Positions 39,841 through 48,689 of a stretch of DNA of 64,000 bases are shown piece after piece (the first letter of the stretch is position 1; every line of letters starts with the position of its first letter). This DNA is from Lepidostoma basale (taxonomy: Eukaryota; Arthropoda; Insecta; Trichoptera; Lepidostomatidae). Below the pieces are notes generated by a model. It was not told the DNA's origin and made no database searches. It saw only the letters and a list, made by a program, of their open reading frames with translations. The position numbers and the translations under genes were made by a program. The stretch is taken from contig JAHDVF020001557.1 in the NCBI GenBank assembly GCA_022606425.2, positions 1 to 64,000 of the forward strand, in the 5' to 3' direction.

Positions 39841-40660
39841 TCAATTGAGTTTCCACTGCCAATTAAAGTTGATTTTCTTAAAACCTATGGACCCTAATAT
39901 TATAAAAAAAATTGTAATCCTCCATTGAAGTGTTCTCAATATTTCGTAATAAAAAAAAAGCAAAAAATTACTTCCTTCAACCCAAAAAAATATATTTTTT
40001 AAGACTGCCCTCACCTTCATTCGTGTTAAGGTAGAATTTGTTTTGCTAATATTTACAACTTTATCAAAAGTGACAAATACTTACTCGCTGTTTTGAACGT
40101 ATTATAAATTATATGTTTGGCCTTTTCTCATAGGTACGTAATAATACCGACTGTGGACGGAAACGCAGCACGCAACATAATAATATCAGAACTGTGAAAA
40201 TATTAACACTTTACCAAAAGGTACAAATATTAATACGTACTCGTTGTCTTGAACGTACTATACATTTTGCCTGGGTGCCTTTATCATACGTAAAATTATA
40301 GCGCCACGGCCGCGGCGCGGCGCGGCGGGGCGAGACAAGTTCATACTTGGTGTCAGTTGCTCATATGCTGTGACGCATTCCATATCAGAAATCGCATGGT
40401 TCCAGAAAAAAATTAATAATGATATGTTTTTCAAATAATCCATGTATGTTATAGATATCGATCTATTCCTAATGAAATTCCCTACAAGATTACATAAATT
40501 AAATTTTGATTCATCGAGTCATATGCTTGATATTTAGATAAAGTTAGCGGTAAACTGAATTGACCACATGGGAGCGAGCGTTTTGTTTTGAACACGGTAC
40601 GTTAAGGGTTAACACTGAAATTATATTTTTAAATTCATCTTTAGTTTTTTCCATGATATT
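39841..40660. other. No recognised gene; one GC-rich island
   Basis: AT-rich apart from 40300-40335 (GCGCCACGGCCGCGGCGCGG ...), a very GC-rich 36-bp patch. No coding sequence, TIR or known repeat is recognised. Confidence 0.4.
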
Positions 40661-40664
40661 TTCC

Positions 40665-41040
40665 AGACGAATGTGCAGTACGAAGAGAGTGTCAAATGCA
40701 AATACAAGTATTGTATGCTGTGCAAATTATATGATAGAGTGTCATATGCAAATATAATAAGTGAATGCAGTGCGAATGAATGATAGAGTGTCAAATGCAA
40801 ATATAAGAAGTGAATGCAATGCGATTATATGATAGTATCAAATGCAAATATGCATTCACAGGATTCCGCAGAGTTGGACTTCCCCTTGCCCGCAGGACCC
40901 ACGATCTGAAGTGGATTGCTGGACATGGCTGGATGAAAGAGGCAATGGATAGGAGGCAGTGGCGTGCTTTGTAAGAGGCATACATTCAGCAGTGGATGAT
41001 AGACGGCTGATGATGATCTATATCTATTAAAATACATGTT
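40665..41040 (+). pseudogene. RTE-A tandem block and RTE-G LINE tail
   Basis: 40681-40855: four tandem copies of a ~49-bp RTE-A segment (GATAGAGTGTCAAATGCAAA ... GTGAATGCAGTGCGAATGA), corresponding to YDRVSNANIRSECGAN. 40855-41020: another RTE-like C-terminus, RRVGLPLARRTHDLKWIAGH, GWMKEAMDRRQWRAL, EAYIQQW, ending in TGATGATGATC. Confidence 0.65.
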
Positions 41041-41400
41041 TGATTGCGGGAATCGCATATTGGGTTTATAACTTGTAATTAATTAAGTAAACGAATACCT
41101 AATTCCATGATACATATTTTATTATTATTGATTATTTAGGCAAAACAATAAGCTTATTTTTTAAATATGTTACAATACATAGAAATGTTTAATATTTATT
41201 GACGAAAATAGCATTTTAAATTGTTTACATGTTAAACTCTTGAATAGGCACACCATGGCCGCCCCCTTTGACTGCCTTAACGCCCCCATTTGTTTCTGGG
41301 CCCGTTACCGTCACTATGTGATTCCAATGTCGTTGGAGAACAGATCCACCCCTAATGTTTTATCGATTCATTAAATATTGATTAATTTCACTTTATGTTG
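41041..41400. other. No recognised feature
   Basis: AT-rich. A short CG-richer patch (CCATGGCCGCCCCCTTTGAC, about 41252) has no domain or splice support. Confidence 0.4.
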
Positions 41401-41402
41401 AC

Positions 41403-41705
41403 GATTCTAACTAACTAACTAACTAACCATCACACCGTCTCCCCGAAGAGGTAGGCATAAAGAATGGACTACCACACTTTTCTTTCCTGACATATTTCTC
41501 TCGCTTCCTCAAAATTCATACATCGTGTCATGCACGCGCGTCGATTTCTCTGACTCCTCAAACACACAAACAGTCACACACAAACAGTTTGAATGACTTG
41601 ACTTTGTTTGTCGGGGACAAACAAAGTCAAGTCATTCAAAATATCCGAGTTATGTATTCGACCACGAATCAGTTGAAAAAAGTGAACACCCAGGTGGATA
41701 GTTCG
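41403..41705 (-). pseudogene. RTE-A 3' end joined to CR1-K scrap
   Basis: 41403-41565 is RTE-A on minus (CTAACTAACTAACCATCACA ... CGTCGATTTCTCTGACTCCT). 41615-41705 resembles CR1-K on minus (GGGACAAAC, ATATCCGAGTTATGTATTCG; compare 26500). Between and overlapping is a perfect 25-bp palindrome (41588-41640). Confidence 0.65.
41588..41640. repeat. Perfect 25-bp inverted repeat, 3-nt spacer
   Basis: TTTGAATGACTTGACTTTGT TTGTC (41588-41612) and its exact complement (41616-41640) flank GGG. It probably arose by fold-back duplication of the CR1-K end on the right. Confidence 0.9.
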
Positions 41706-41817
41706 TCTAATTTCCAATGATTGGTAGTCCAGCATACCCAGCAAGAAATCAGTTGGATACAGCCAGGGGTAGTAACCGTTCTCTTTAAGGTACAGAAAGT
41801 ACAGTGGGTACAGTAGT

Positions 41818-41885
41818 GTGGTGGTTCATTCTCTCTACCTACCCCTGCGGGGAAACGGCGTGATAGTTTGTTATTGTTGTTGTAT
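41818..41885 (+). pseudogene. RTE-A 3' end, (GTT)n subfamily
   Basis: GTAGTGTGGTGGTTCATTCT, CCTACCCCTGCGGGGAAACG, GCGTGATAGTTTGTTATTGT: last ~20 codons and tail only. Confidence 0.7.
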
Positions 41886-41944
41886 ATATTTTTAAAGATA
41901 TGTTTTATCCTTTTCAACGTGTTGCAATATCTTGTAATATTTAA

Positions 41945-42240
41945 TAATTGTTTTTTCTTCTTCTTCAAATGCCTCTTATACTGTGTTGAACTTTGGCCTC
42001 CATTGTCCCTCGCTTTCAACTCCTGCTGTCTTCAATTGCGACTCTAAAATTCTTTATTTTCAGCAGCTGGACTACCTATCTTCCAACTTCTTTCTCCAGT
42101 TATCGCCTTGGTTTTCTTACCTTCATTATTCCACCTGGGTGTCCTTCCAGGATCCTTTTGGGTTCTCAAGATGATGTAATCCTCTAAACATACACGGTCC
42201 ACCTCAGTTCGCTCATTTTGATATGCACACATAGCCTTAA
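41945..42240 (-). pseudogene. RTE-type LINE 3' end, unassigned family
   Basis: Minus: MCAYQNERTEVDRVCLEDYI, ILRTQKDPGRTPRWNNEGKK, a frame change, VAIEDSRSERGTMEAKVQHS, IRGI-stop and an RRRKK-coding tail (plus TTTTTTCTTCTTCTTC). GRTPRW fits the GRP-x-x-RW motif of RTE-like C-termini. Confidence 0.5.
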
Positions 42241-42374
42241 AATACATAAATCAAGTAAAACAAGACAATCACACATAATAGATTCACAAATCAGGTAAAA
42301 TAAGATAATAGCATAATACGAAGAAAACATTTTACAAATCAGGTAAAATAAGGAAATAGTCTAAGATAAAGTAA

Positions 42375-42892
42375 AAATAAACTAACTAACTAACCATCAC
42401 GCCGTCTCCCCGAAGGGGTAGGCAGAAAGAATGGACTGCCACACTTTTCTTTCCTGACATATTTCTCTCGCTTCCTCAACATTCATACATCGTGTCATGC
42501 ACGCGCGTCGATTTCTCTGACTCCTCACATGGCCGACATTCAATATTTGATTTATTTGATCGTGCCACGTTTTCCTCGGTCTTCCTTTATTTCTGGTTCC
42601 ATTTACATCATTAACATATAATTTTTTTACCATTCTTTCTTCATTCATTCTTTCCATATGTCCAAACCATCTTAATGATCCTTTCATTGTTTTGTTCATG
42701 ACACCATCATTCGCACCGCATTCACTTCTTATATTTTCATTCGACACTCTATCATACACGGAGTATCCACACATTCGTCTAAGAGATCTCATTTCTACTG
42801 CATTTATTCTACTTTCATCCTTCTTTTGCCAGTTCCATGCTTCGCTTCCATACATAAGGGTCGGTAGAAGAACACCGTTGACGATTTTGACG
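42375..42892 (-). pseudogene. RTE-A LINE 3' end, 152 open codons
   Basis: Minus frame 42855-42397: [129 protein letters not shown]. The tail on plus is ACTAACTAACTAACC. 5' truncated; no internal lesion. The best reference copy for this subfamily in the window. Confidence 0.87.
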
Positions 42893-43014
42893 ATTCTATG
42901 CTTTCATATATTATATTTCACCCAGTCATGGCTCATTTTCGATACTCGACTTTCTTTAAAATGTCTTGCGTTTTAGACCGTCCCCAATTTAAATAAGACC
43001 AATAATAGTAGTTC

Positions 43015-43616
43015 TGTCGGGGTTAAATGCATAACCCAGATAAACATATTTCATGAAGAAATATATGACACGAATAAACACAAAAACGCTGACCCAAGAC
43101 CTAATTATCAAATTTGATGATTCGCGGGCCCTGAATTCTTCAAGTTGGTCACTAGGTCATCGGATCAGGTCATCAGATGACGAAACCAAAGCATATAAAA
43201 GCAGTACTTCCGAGCACCCAAGAGGATCAGTTACTCTTACGACTTCTAACAGACGCGAGCCTACGCCGCGAGGGATATCGGACTCCCTCCGTCGCCGAGC
43301 TACGAAGCTAAGGCAGTCCACTCTAAACGTCGGTCAACTCTAAACGTCAGCCAGTATCGCGATCTCGAAGAGACACGAGTCTCCACTACCCAGTCTACGT
43401 ACGAGAAACCTCCGACGACTCCTCGCTCCAGCCACTCGACGATACCGCCCAGCGAGCCCTCATCCTCTACGACTCACCACCGGACTCCGCCCCGCTGCCA
43501 TCGACATCCAACCACGCTCCATCACGAGTATATCATACAGTCACGTGTAATTACTTGTGATCCGTAATAAACGTAGAAACCTCCGCCGTCTTTCAACTCT
43601 CACCACACACCCCACA
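43015..43616 (+). mobile_element. Solo LTR with GTTC target duplication
   Basis: Begins TGTCGGGGTTAAATGCATAA and ends CACCACACACCCCACA. Flanks are GTTC (43011-43014 and 43617-43620). TATAAAA at 43194-43200, AATAAA at 43566-43571, so U5 is only about 45 bp. 602 bp. Direct internal repeats (CTCTAAACGTCGGTCAA / CTCTAAACGTCAGCC) lie at about 43320-43350, also present in the minus copy at 15732-16306. A Ty3/gypsy-type solo LTR made by LTR-LTR recombination. Confidence 0.93.
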
Positions 43617-43964
43617 GTTCTAATAAAACGATAAAATATTTTTTCGAAAATATTACTTTTTCGTATAAATATTTTATTTTGATTCGCCTTGTGCTCCTTA
43701 TGAGACTTTTTTCCCTTTGCGAATTTATTTTCAATTTAAAAAGTGTAATCAAATTATATGTAAAACAATTTTAATTTGAAGTTACAAAGAACACAATTCG
43801 AAATAATACATTCTAATTTATTCACTTTTCTTGAACGATCAAAATTAAATTACTGGAAATTTTCAAGTGTAGGTAGAAGTATTTTGGACGCATAAAGTAC
43901 TTGGGTAAAGTGTAGCAAAATTTTTATTGTGACAAATAAAAATTCAAAAGCGCTATGTAACCTA

Positions 43965-44118
43965 ACTAATCAACCATCTCGTCGTCTAGGCAGAAATAAT
44001 GGACTACCACACGTTAACCGAAGCGGCACTCCATCTTTCTCTATTCGCCCCCTACGGGAGACGCGGTGTGTTGGGTTGCGAACCTTATCGCTACCAATAG
44101 GCATCTCCCACTCCGACG
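43965..44118 (-). mobile_element. Element S, 3' part
   Basis: AACTAATCAACCATCTCGTC (tail side), ATAATGGACTACCACACGTT, GCGGCACTCCATCTTTCTCT, ACGCGGTGTGTTGGGTTGCG, CTACCAATAGGCATCTCCCA. About 150 bp, diverged. Confidence 0.75.
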
Positions 44119-44174
44119 AGTACAATATATGTGTACAATATGTTGCGAAAAAGAATCTCTAAATAGAACAAAAT

Positions 44175-44620
44175 ACTATTTAATTTCTTCTATATTCGCT
44201 TTCACTTTGTGTTGTGGATTTATATTTAAATAAATATACCTGCATTTAGTATTTTTACAACACTTTATTACACTTTCACAGACATGTTTCGGTTATGACA
44301 CAACCTTTTTCAATATACAAAATTTTAACAATAAAATAAAACATAGTGATCACTTATATATAATATAAGACTAAAAAGGGTGGAGTTATGTATATATGGA
44401 GGGGGTATAATTATGATTGAGGAGAGGGGAAAGATAACGGGAACATTTCGAACATGGGAATTGAATTTAAGTTTAATTGGTTGTTTAATTATTTTATGAC
44501 TTCTTATTTCTAATATTTTATTATTCATTAATATTCGATTTTTTATTATTAATATACAAAGTTTTGATAATGTTTTCTTTATTCGTAGAAATTTTCCCAG
44601 CATTCAAATGTTTCAATGGA
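44175..44620 (-). mobile_element. Penelope-like gamma 3' end
   Basis: On minus: a short open frame (LGKFLRIKKTLSKLCILIIK, KILEIRSHKIIKQPIKLKFN; 44603-44325), a 3' UTR block (ATGTTCCCGTTATCTTTCCC, CATAACTCCACCC), the hammerhead-like motif (44277-44317) and the AACACAAAG-GCGAATATAGAAG flank. The same UTR block recurs at 48740-48850. The frame may be the end of a GIY-YIG domain, but its key residues are not seen. Confidence 0.5.
44277..44317 (-). ncRNA. Hammerhead-like ribozyme motif (gamma, U3-A8)
   Basis: Minus: helix I AUAU (44317-44314), TTGAAAA core (44313-44307), extra A, helix II GGUU (44305-44302) with AACC (44294-44291), GAA (44290-44288), ACATGT (44287-44282), C17 (44281), helix I UGUG (44280-44277). 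Helix I has two Watson-Crick and two G-U pairs. Confidence 0.48.
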
Positions 44621-44847
44621 ATAACTTTACTAATCTTCTATGTGGAACGGAATTTCTAGAAATTATCGAAATATTCTGTCAATGAAAGGTTTGAGAGAAT
44701 TTCCTTTAGTTACGTCGGAAATTATCCTGCATTGTTTGAAGTAATTTCGTTACGTGATCCGAGAGACAGAGGGCGCAAGGTTTTAACCTTTACGCTTAAA
44801 AGATCTCATTTTTATTTGAATAAATATAATTACACTTGTTATTACAA

Positions 44848-45710
44848 CACCCCATGAGGCGAGATACTAGCTCATGTTAGAGAGGGTTCAGAAAAGATTT
44901 CTGAGATATCTCTACATGAGGGAGTTTGGTACCAGTGGCAGTACTCCCATAGAAGCCCAAAAGGCCGGCTTGCGTATGAAATTTTGAATTAAAACCCCCA
45001 AATCTAAGTAATCATGCCCCCGCATAAACCAACAACCCACCAAATCACCATCCAACAATGTTACCATCAGACGTAAGAGGAATAGCTACAAGAGCTGAAC
45101 CTCTGTAAGCCAAAAGAAGTTTTAATTTAAAAATTCCTTACGCAAGCCGGGCTTCTGGGCTTCTATGAGAGTACCGCCACTGTTTGCTACCAATCCGTGG
45201 CTTTATCCCACTGCATTCCTCTTGGGCATGCTGGGGACCAATAGTTTACAGATAAGAAGGGATGGGTGCACACTTACCCATTTCTTCAGACTTATCAGGG
45301 GATTCTTTGGGAATTCCGTCATCTTGGAGTCTATCCATCTTTATGTTCCAGATGGTTATCTTCGACAGCGTCAGCACAGACTGTTTTATCTCCCAGCATG
45401 CAGAACCAACCTGCCTCTGTTGATGCTGGCGGGAAGAGTAATGAAACTGCTGAACAAGATCGCGTCAGAGATCGATGTCTTTCATATTCGTGAAAGTACG
45501 TTCAGAAGACAAATACCCTTGACTTTGGAGAGTAATTCTTGTAATTAGTAAGTAATTCAATGTACACAATTTAAACTTGTATTCCTAATGACGAACCATC
45601 TCTCATGCGTTCCTGGTATTATATATTTATTTTATTTTACCTGTTCTCAATAGATGTCTTAAACTATAATTATTGTTTGTAATATCTTTTGAGAAAATAA
45701 ACTGATTTGA
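44848..45710 (+). pseudogene. CR1-K LINE 3' fragment with nested hAT MITE
   Basis: CCCCATGAGGCGAGATACTA to GAGGGAGTTTGGTAC, then the MITE (44933-45182), then NPWLYPTAFLLGMLGTNSLQ, IRRDGCTLTHFFRLIRGFFG, VPDGYLRQRQHRLFYLPACR, GRVMKLLNKIASEIDVFHIR, RRQIPLTLES. A ~45-bp insertion (TTCTTGTAATTAGTAAGTAA) replaces the last codons. The 3' UTR and ACTGATTTGA end abut a Penelope-like gamma unit. Confidence 0.87.
44933..45182. mobile_element. 250-bp hAT MITE, 8-bp duplication
   Basis: Ends CAGTGGCAGTACTCCCATAG ... CTATGAGAGTACCGCCACTG. TIRs extend about 53 bp (AAGCCCAAAAGGCCGGCTTG against the complement of CAAGCCGGGCTTCTGGGCTT). Flanks TTTGGTAC (44925-44932) and TTTGCTAC (45183-45190) are the duplicated 8-bp target. 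The intact CR1-K at 38020 shows the empty site. CAGTGGC ends and 8-bp duplication are diagnostic of hAT. Confidence 0.92.
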
Positions 45711-45717
45711 CACTTAA

Positions 45718-45757
45718 CACAGACATGTTTCGGTTACAGGTAACCTTTATCAATGTA
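45718..45757 (-). ncRNA. Hammerhead-like motif, 6-bp helix II (gamma)
   Basis: Minus: helix I UACA (45757-45754), TTGATAA (45753-45747), extra A, helix II GGUUAC-CU-GUAACC (45745-45732, six Watson-Crick pairs), GAA (45731-45729), ACATGT (45728-45723), C17 (45722), helix I UGUG (45721-45718). All three helices form; core pair U3-A8 instead of C3-G8. Confidence 0.55.
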
Positions 45758-45781
45758 CACAATTTTAACGTTAACATTATG

Positions 45782-45821
45782 AACATTGATAAAGGTTACT
45801 TGTAACCGAAAAATGTCTGTG
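45782..45821 (+). ncRNA. Hammerhead-like motif, inverted partner (gamma)
   Basis: TTGATAA (45786-45792), extra A, helix II GGUUAC-UU-GUAACC (45794-45807), GAA (45808-45810), AAATGT (stem III weakened by C to A), C17 (45817). Helix I ACA (45783-45785) with UGU (45818-45820). Confidence 0.48.
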
Positions 45822-46001
45822 TTAAGTGAAATAAAGTGTTGTAATACCAAGTGTAATTATATGTATTCAAATATGAATCCACAACACAAAGAGAAGGCGA
45901 ATATAGAAGAAAATCTCATTTTTATTTCATAAAAAAATATTTAACCATTACAACAGTATACAACCAATTTATTAGTGAGAATGAGGGCCTACTTGTGAAA
46001 A

Positions 46002-46039
46002 GCCCTGAAGAAGCTTGCATAGAGCGAAACCGGTAGGCC
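46002..46039 (+). ncRNA. Hammerhead-like motif with ACCGGT stem III
   Basis: Helix I GCC (46002-46004), core CTGAAGA (46005-46011), extra A, helix II GCU (46013-46015) with AGC (46023-46025), GAA (46026-46028), stem III ACCGGT (46029-46034), cleavage base A (46035; UA is allowed), helix I GGC (46036-46038). Consensus C3 and G8 are kept. The flank GAGGGCCTACTTGTG / GGTAGGCCCTCATCC forms a wider imperfect palindrome. Confidence 0.5.
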
Positions 46040-46204
46040 CTCATCCTCACAAAAAAGTGGTTGGATACCAAGTACAAAAAGTGTTTAATTATGGGTCAGA
46101 AATAAATAGTTCATTCCGTACCATAATAGGCAAATGGCAAAACCACATATATTATTTTTTCGTATTTTACCGGAGTGTATTTTTAAACATTAAGGAAGTT
46201 CTTC

Positions 46205-46375
46205 TAATCCTTGTTTTATATAAAAATAGATGGAGACTCCAACGATCTCCAAAACGTCGGTGTAGAAAGACGAGTTACACGGATTTTCCTAAGAACCCAA
46301 AAACAAAAGTCAATAACTCAACTAATTATTTTATTTTTATAAATATGTGTGTTATTTGTAACCTAACTAACTTAC
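46205..46375 (+). mobile_element. Penelope-like arm, plus
   Basis: ATGGAGACTCCAACGATCTC, CAAAACGTCGGTGTAGAAAG, ACGAGTTACACGGATTTTCC, AACAAAAGTCAATAACTCAA. It is the inverted partner of 46625-46730. A third, partial copy lies at 46940-46995 (CAATCTCCGAAACATCGGTC). The core in this arm has G12 changed to A. Confidence 0.5.
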
Positions 46376-46620
46376 CGTAATTGGAGACCGAGAGACATGA
46401 GAAGAAGAGTAGGAAGACCACAAATGAGGTGAGTGGATGATGATGAAGGATGGATGCAGACTGCGCAGGAGAGATCGACATGGAGGGACATGGAGGAGGC
46501 TTTCGTCCAAGAGTGGACGGCGATAAGAAGAAGAAGAAGAAGAAGATGTGAGTTTAATTTTAAAAAATCATCTCACGTAGTGAGATGATTTTTTTAAATT
46601 AAACACACATATTTATTAAA
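46376..46620 (+). pseudogene. RTE-C LINE 3' scrap and 29-bp palindrome
   Basis: 46380-46550: GRPQM, DEGWMQTAQERSTWRDMEEA, FVQEWT, then GATAAGAAGAAGAAGAAGAA. 46551-46615: GTGAGTTTAATTTTAAAAAA and its complement around GTA form an imperfect hairpin. Confidence 0.65.
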
Positions 46621-46682
46621 AAATATAATAAAAATTTTTTGTTGAGTTATTGACTTTTGTTTTTGGGTAACTCGTCTTTCTG

Positions 46683-46725
46683 GACCGACGTTTCGGAGAT
46701 CTTTGCAGTCTCCATCTTCAGGGTG
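46683..46725 (-). ncRNA. Hammerhead-like motif, CUGAAGA with ACGT stem III
   Basis: Minus: helix I ACC (46724-46722), CTGAAGA (46721-46715), extra U, helix II GGAGA (46713-46709) with UCUCC (46699-46695), GAA (46694-46692), stem III ACGU (46691-46688), C17 (46687), helix I GGU (46686-46684). Consensus C3 and G8 kept; all helices pair. Confidence 0.55.
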
Positions 46726-46840
46726 GTTATTATACATAACCAAATGATTTTACTGAAGTCTCTTTATGGAAGTTCATTCTATAAATAATACTAAAAAAAC
46801 GATATTTTATAAACTACTCTCACTTTTGTCTTTATTTCTA

Positions 46841-46881
46841 CAGCGACCGGTTTCGCCAGACTCGCTGGCATCCACAGACTG
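46841..46881 (-). ncRNA. Hammerhead-like motif (delta, A6 to U)
   Basis: Minus: helix I CAGU (46881-46878), core CTGTGGA (46877-46871), extra U, helix II GCCAG-CGAGU-CUGGC (46869-46855), GAA (46854-46852), ACCGGT (46851-46846), C17 (46845), helix I GCUG (46844-46841). Structure complete, but A6 of the core is U, so catalysis is doubtful. Its sister at 57825-57865 has the same change. Confidence 0.48.
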
Positions 46882-47112
46882 GTGATGTCCAGCCTGTCGA
46901 TGCCAGCGTGATGGTGGATATTATATATAACCTAGCAACAATCTCCGAAACATCGGTCCAGAGAGACGAGTTACGCCTATTTTCCCAAGATTCCAAAAAA
47001 ACACTAACAACAGTGAAAATCTACACACTTATTTTATTGGGATTTAATGGCAAATAGGGATTTTGGCAGACTTTTGACATATTCACGTTTTTGTCATGTT
47101 TGATATAACATG

Positions 47113-47365
47113 ATGATTGACGACCTTCGTGGCAGAGTGGTTACGAGCTCTGACTTCCGTGTTGAAGGTCCTGGGTTCGATTCCCGGCGATGGCAGTGTG
47201 ATTGTTACACTGTCTGGTCTGGTGTAGAATTCACGTGACAATAAAATGGCGATAGATTGGCTACCTATCACATGTCACGAGAATCAATATAATAGCTAAA
47301 AAATAAAAATTGTACACAGTAATTGGGTCCAAACGACCTGTTGTGTACATAAAAAAAAAAAAATA
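47113..47365 (+). mobile_element. SINE-T, full-length with ATAACATG duplication
   Basis: Flanked by ATAACATG at 47105-47112 and 47366-47373. The tRNA-like head has A box TGGCAGAGTGG (about 47130) and B box GGTTCGATTCC (about 47173). The body is GTGTGATTGTTACACTGTCT, AATTCACGTGACAATAAAAT, GGCGATAGATTGGCTACCTA, then the GGGTCCAAACGACCTGTTGT 3' end and a poly(A). A recent insertion and the best reference copy. The internal promoter would be RNA polymerase III. Confidence 0.92.
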
Positions 47366-47394
47366 ATAACATGTGTTATTTTTCCAATGTACGT

Positions 47395-47790
47395 ATTAAG
47401 TGATTAAATCGACCTTAGATCCAACATTTATGAAATAAATTATAAAGTGACAACGCTGGTTCTCAAACTTTTATATCTTGAAATCTATTTGAGAATATTA
47501 AGAACATGTTTCCCTACTTTATCCCGGGTTTTTAATGTTTACGTGAGAAGTTGGGAAATGAAACCGTTTTCCATTTCACAAGTCCTCTCTGTGAAGGGAC
47601 TTTATACGCATTCTAGTCACGTAACTTCTCGCCAGTGTCGCGGAGAAATACCTAGAAATGTTCGCTGACACCAAATCGATATTTTACTTCCCAATCGTCT
47701 GAATACATTAGAAAGCTATTGTAACACGTGATCTTACTTATGTAACCTAGTATTCAGGTAATTTAATAACATCATACTCTAATTTATAAA
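47395..47790. other. No recognised gene
   Basis: Even composition, with GACAACGCTGGTTCTCAAAC near 47450, loosely like a hAT end. No partner end, ORF or splice support. Confidence 0.35.
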
Positions 47791-47794
47791 ATAT

Positions 47795-48110
47795 AATTGA
47801 AATTTGGTTTTCATGTTATTAAGTAAACTAACTATTTTTTTTTGTATACAAATACTGGATTTTTATCTTAATAGATGGCGCTAGTGTACAACAATGTGAA
47901 GTTATTAAAAAATGTAGCATATATACAAGTTCCAAAAATTTGTCAAATGTGATGTCGTAAGAAGACCGGAATGGGGAATGTTGTTAACATAAAGTGATTG
48001 CTTAACCCAACCAATGAAAAGTCATAAGTCCTGTAAACGCCTCGATTACCATATTCTGTTTCCAAATTATTTACATCTTCGTCTCTATTGAGATACAATT
48101 AATCCTTAGT
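47795..48110 (-). mobile_element. FB-Z foldback arm (minus orientation)
   Basis: TTGGTTTTCATGTTATTAAG, TTTTTGTATACAAATACTGG, AATAGATGGCGCTAGTG, AGACCGGAATGGGGAATGTT, ACCCAACCAATGAAAAGTCA, CTTCGTCTCTATTGAGATAC, AATTAATCCTTA. It gives the undisturbed sequence across the site where the MITE at 55741-56150 is inserted in a sister copy. Confidence 0.72.
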
Positions 48111-48480
48111 GATTAACTATCTAACTAACCATCACGCCGTCTCCCCGAAGGGGTAGGCTGAAAGAATGGAATGCCACACTTTTCTTTCCTGACATAATTG
48201 TCATGCACGCGCATCTAATTCTCTGACTCCTCACGTGGCCGACATGCAATATTTGATTTATTTAATCGTGCCACATTTTCCTCGGTCTTCCTCTATTTCT
48301 GGTTCCATTTACATCGTTAACATACAATTTTTTTTACCATTATTTCTTCATTCATTCTTTCCAAATGTCCAAACCATCTTAATGATCTTTTCATTATTTT
48401 GTTCATAACACCATCATTCGCACCGCATTCACTTCTTATATTTTCATTCGACACTCTTTCATGCACAGAGTAATTGGAAT
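48108..48480 (-). pseudogene. RTE-A LINE 3' end
   Basis: ATCTAACTAACCATCACGCC, CCCCGAAGGGGTAGGCTGAA, deletion over the CMTRCMNVEEA region, then GTGGCCGACATGCAATATTT, CACATTTTCCTCGGTCTTCC, GACACTCTTTCATGCACAGA. Frames are broken. Confidence 0.78.
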
Positions 48481-48689
48481 GTTATTAAGTAATTGGAAAA
48501 ATATCAAGATAAACGTCTATCTTCAGGTACAGATTAACAAGTGTTATGTCAAATATGTATCATTTCTCTGATAACCAATATTGCAGTAATTGTCCCAATA
48601 TTGAATTCTTATATTGCATTCTTATCAATAACAATTATACATATAATCATACGAGTATATCCAGCGTTGGATAAAAAAATTAAATGACA

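Larger units (their letters stand above)
45712..45925. mobile_element. Penelope-like gamma unit, inverted motif pair
   Basis: Two gamma motifs in opposite orientation (45718-45757 minus, 45782-45821 plus), 24 bp apart. They lie within a longer imperfect palindrome CACTTAACACAGACATGTTT / AAATGTCTGTGTTAAGTG. It is followed by AAATAAAGTGTTGTAATACC and CCACAACACAAAGAGAAGGC, the flank seen also near 14850, 44210 and 49240. Confidence 0.6.

Noticed and set aside
47113..47200. tRNA gene at the SINE-T heads
   Set aside because: A and B boxes are present, but the 3' half cannot form a cloverleaf and the same head recurs with a SINE body and poly(A).
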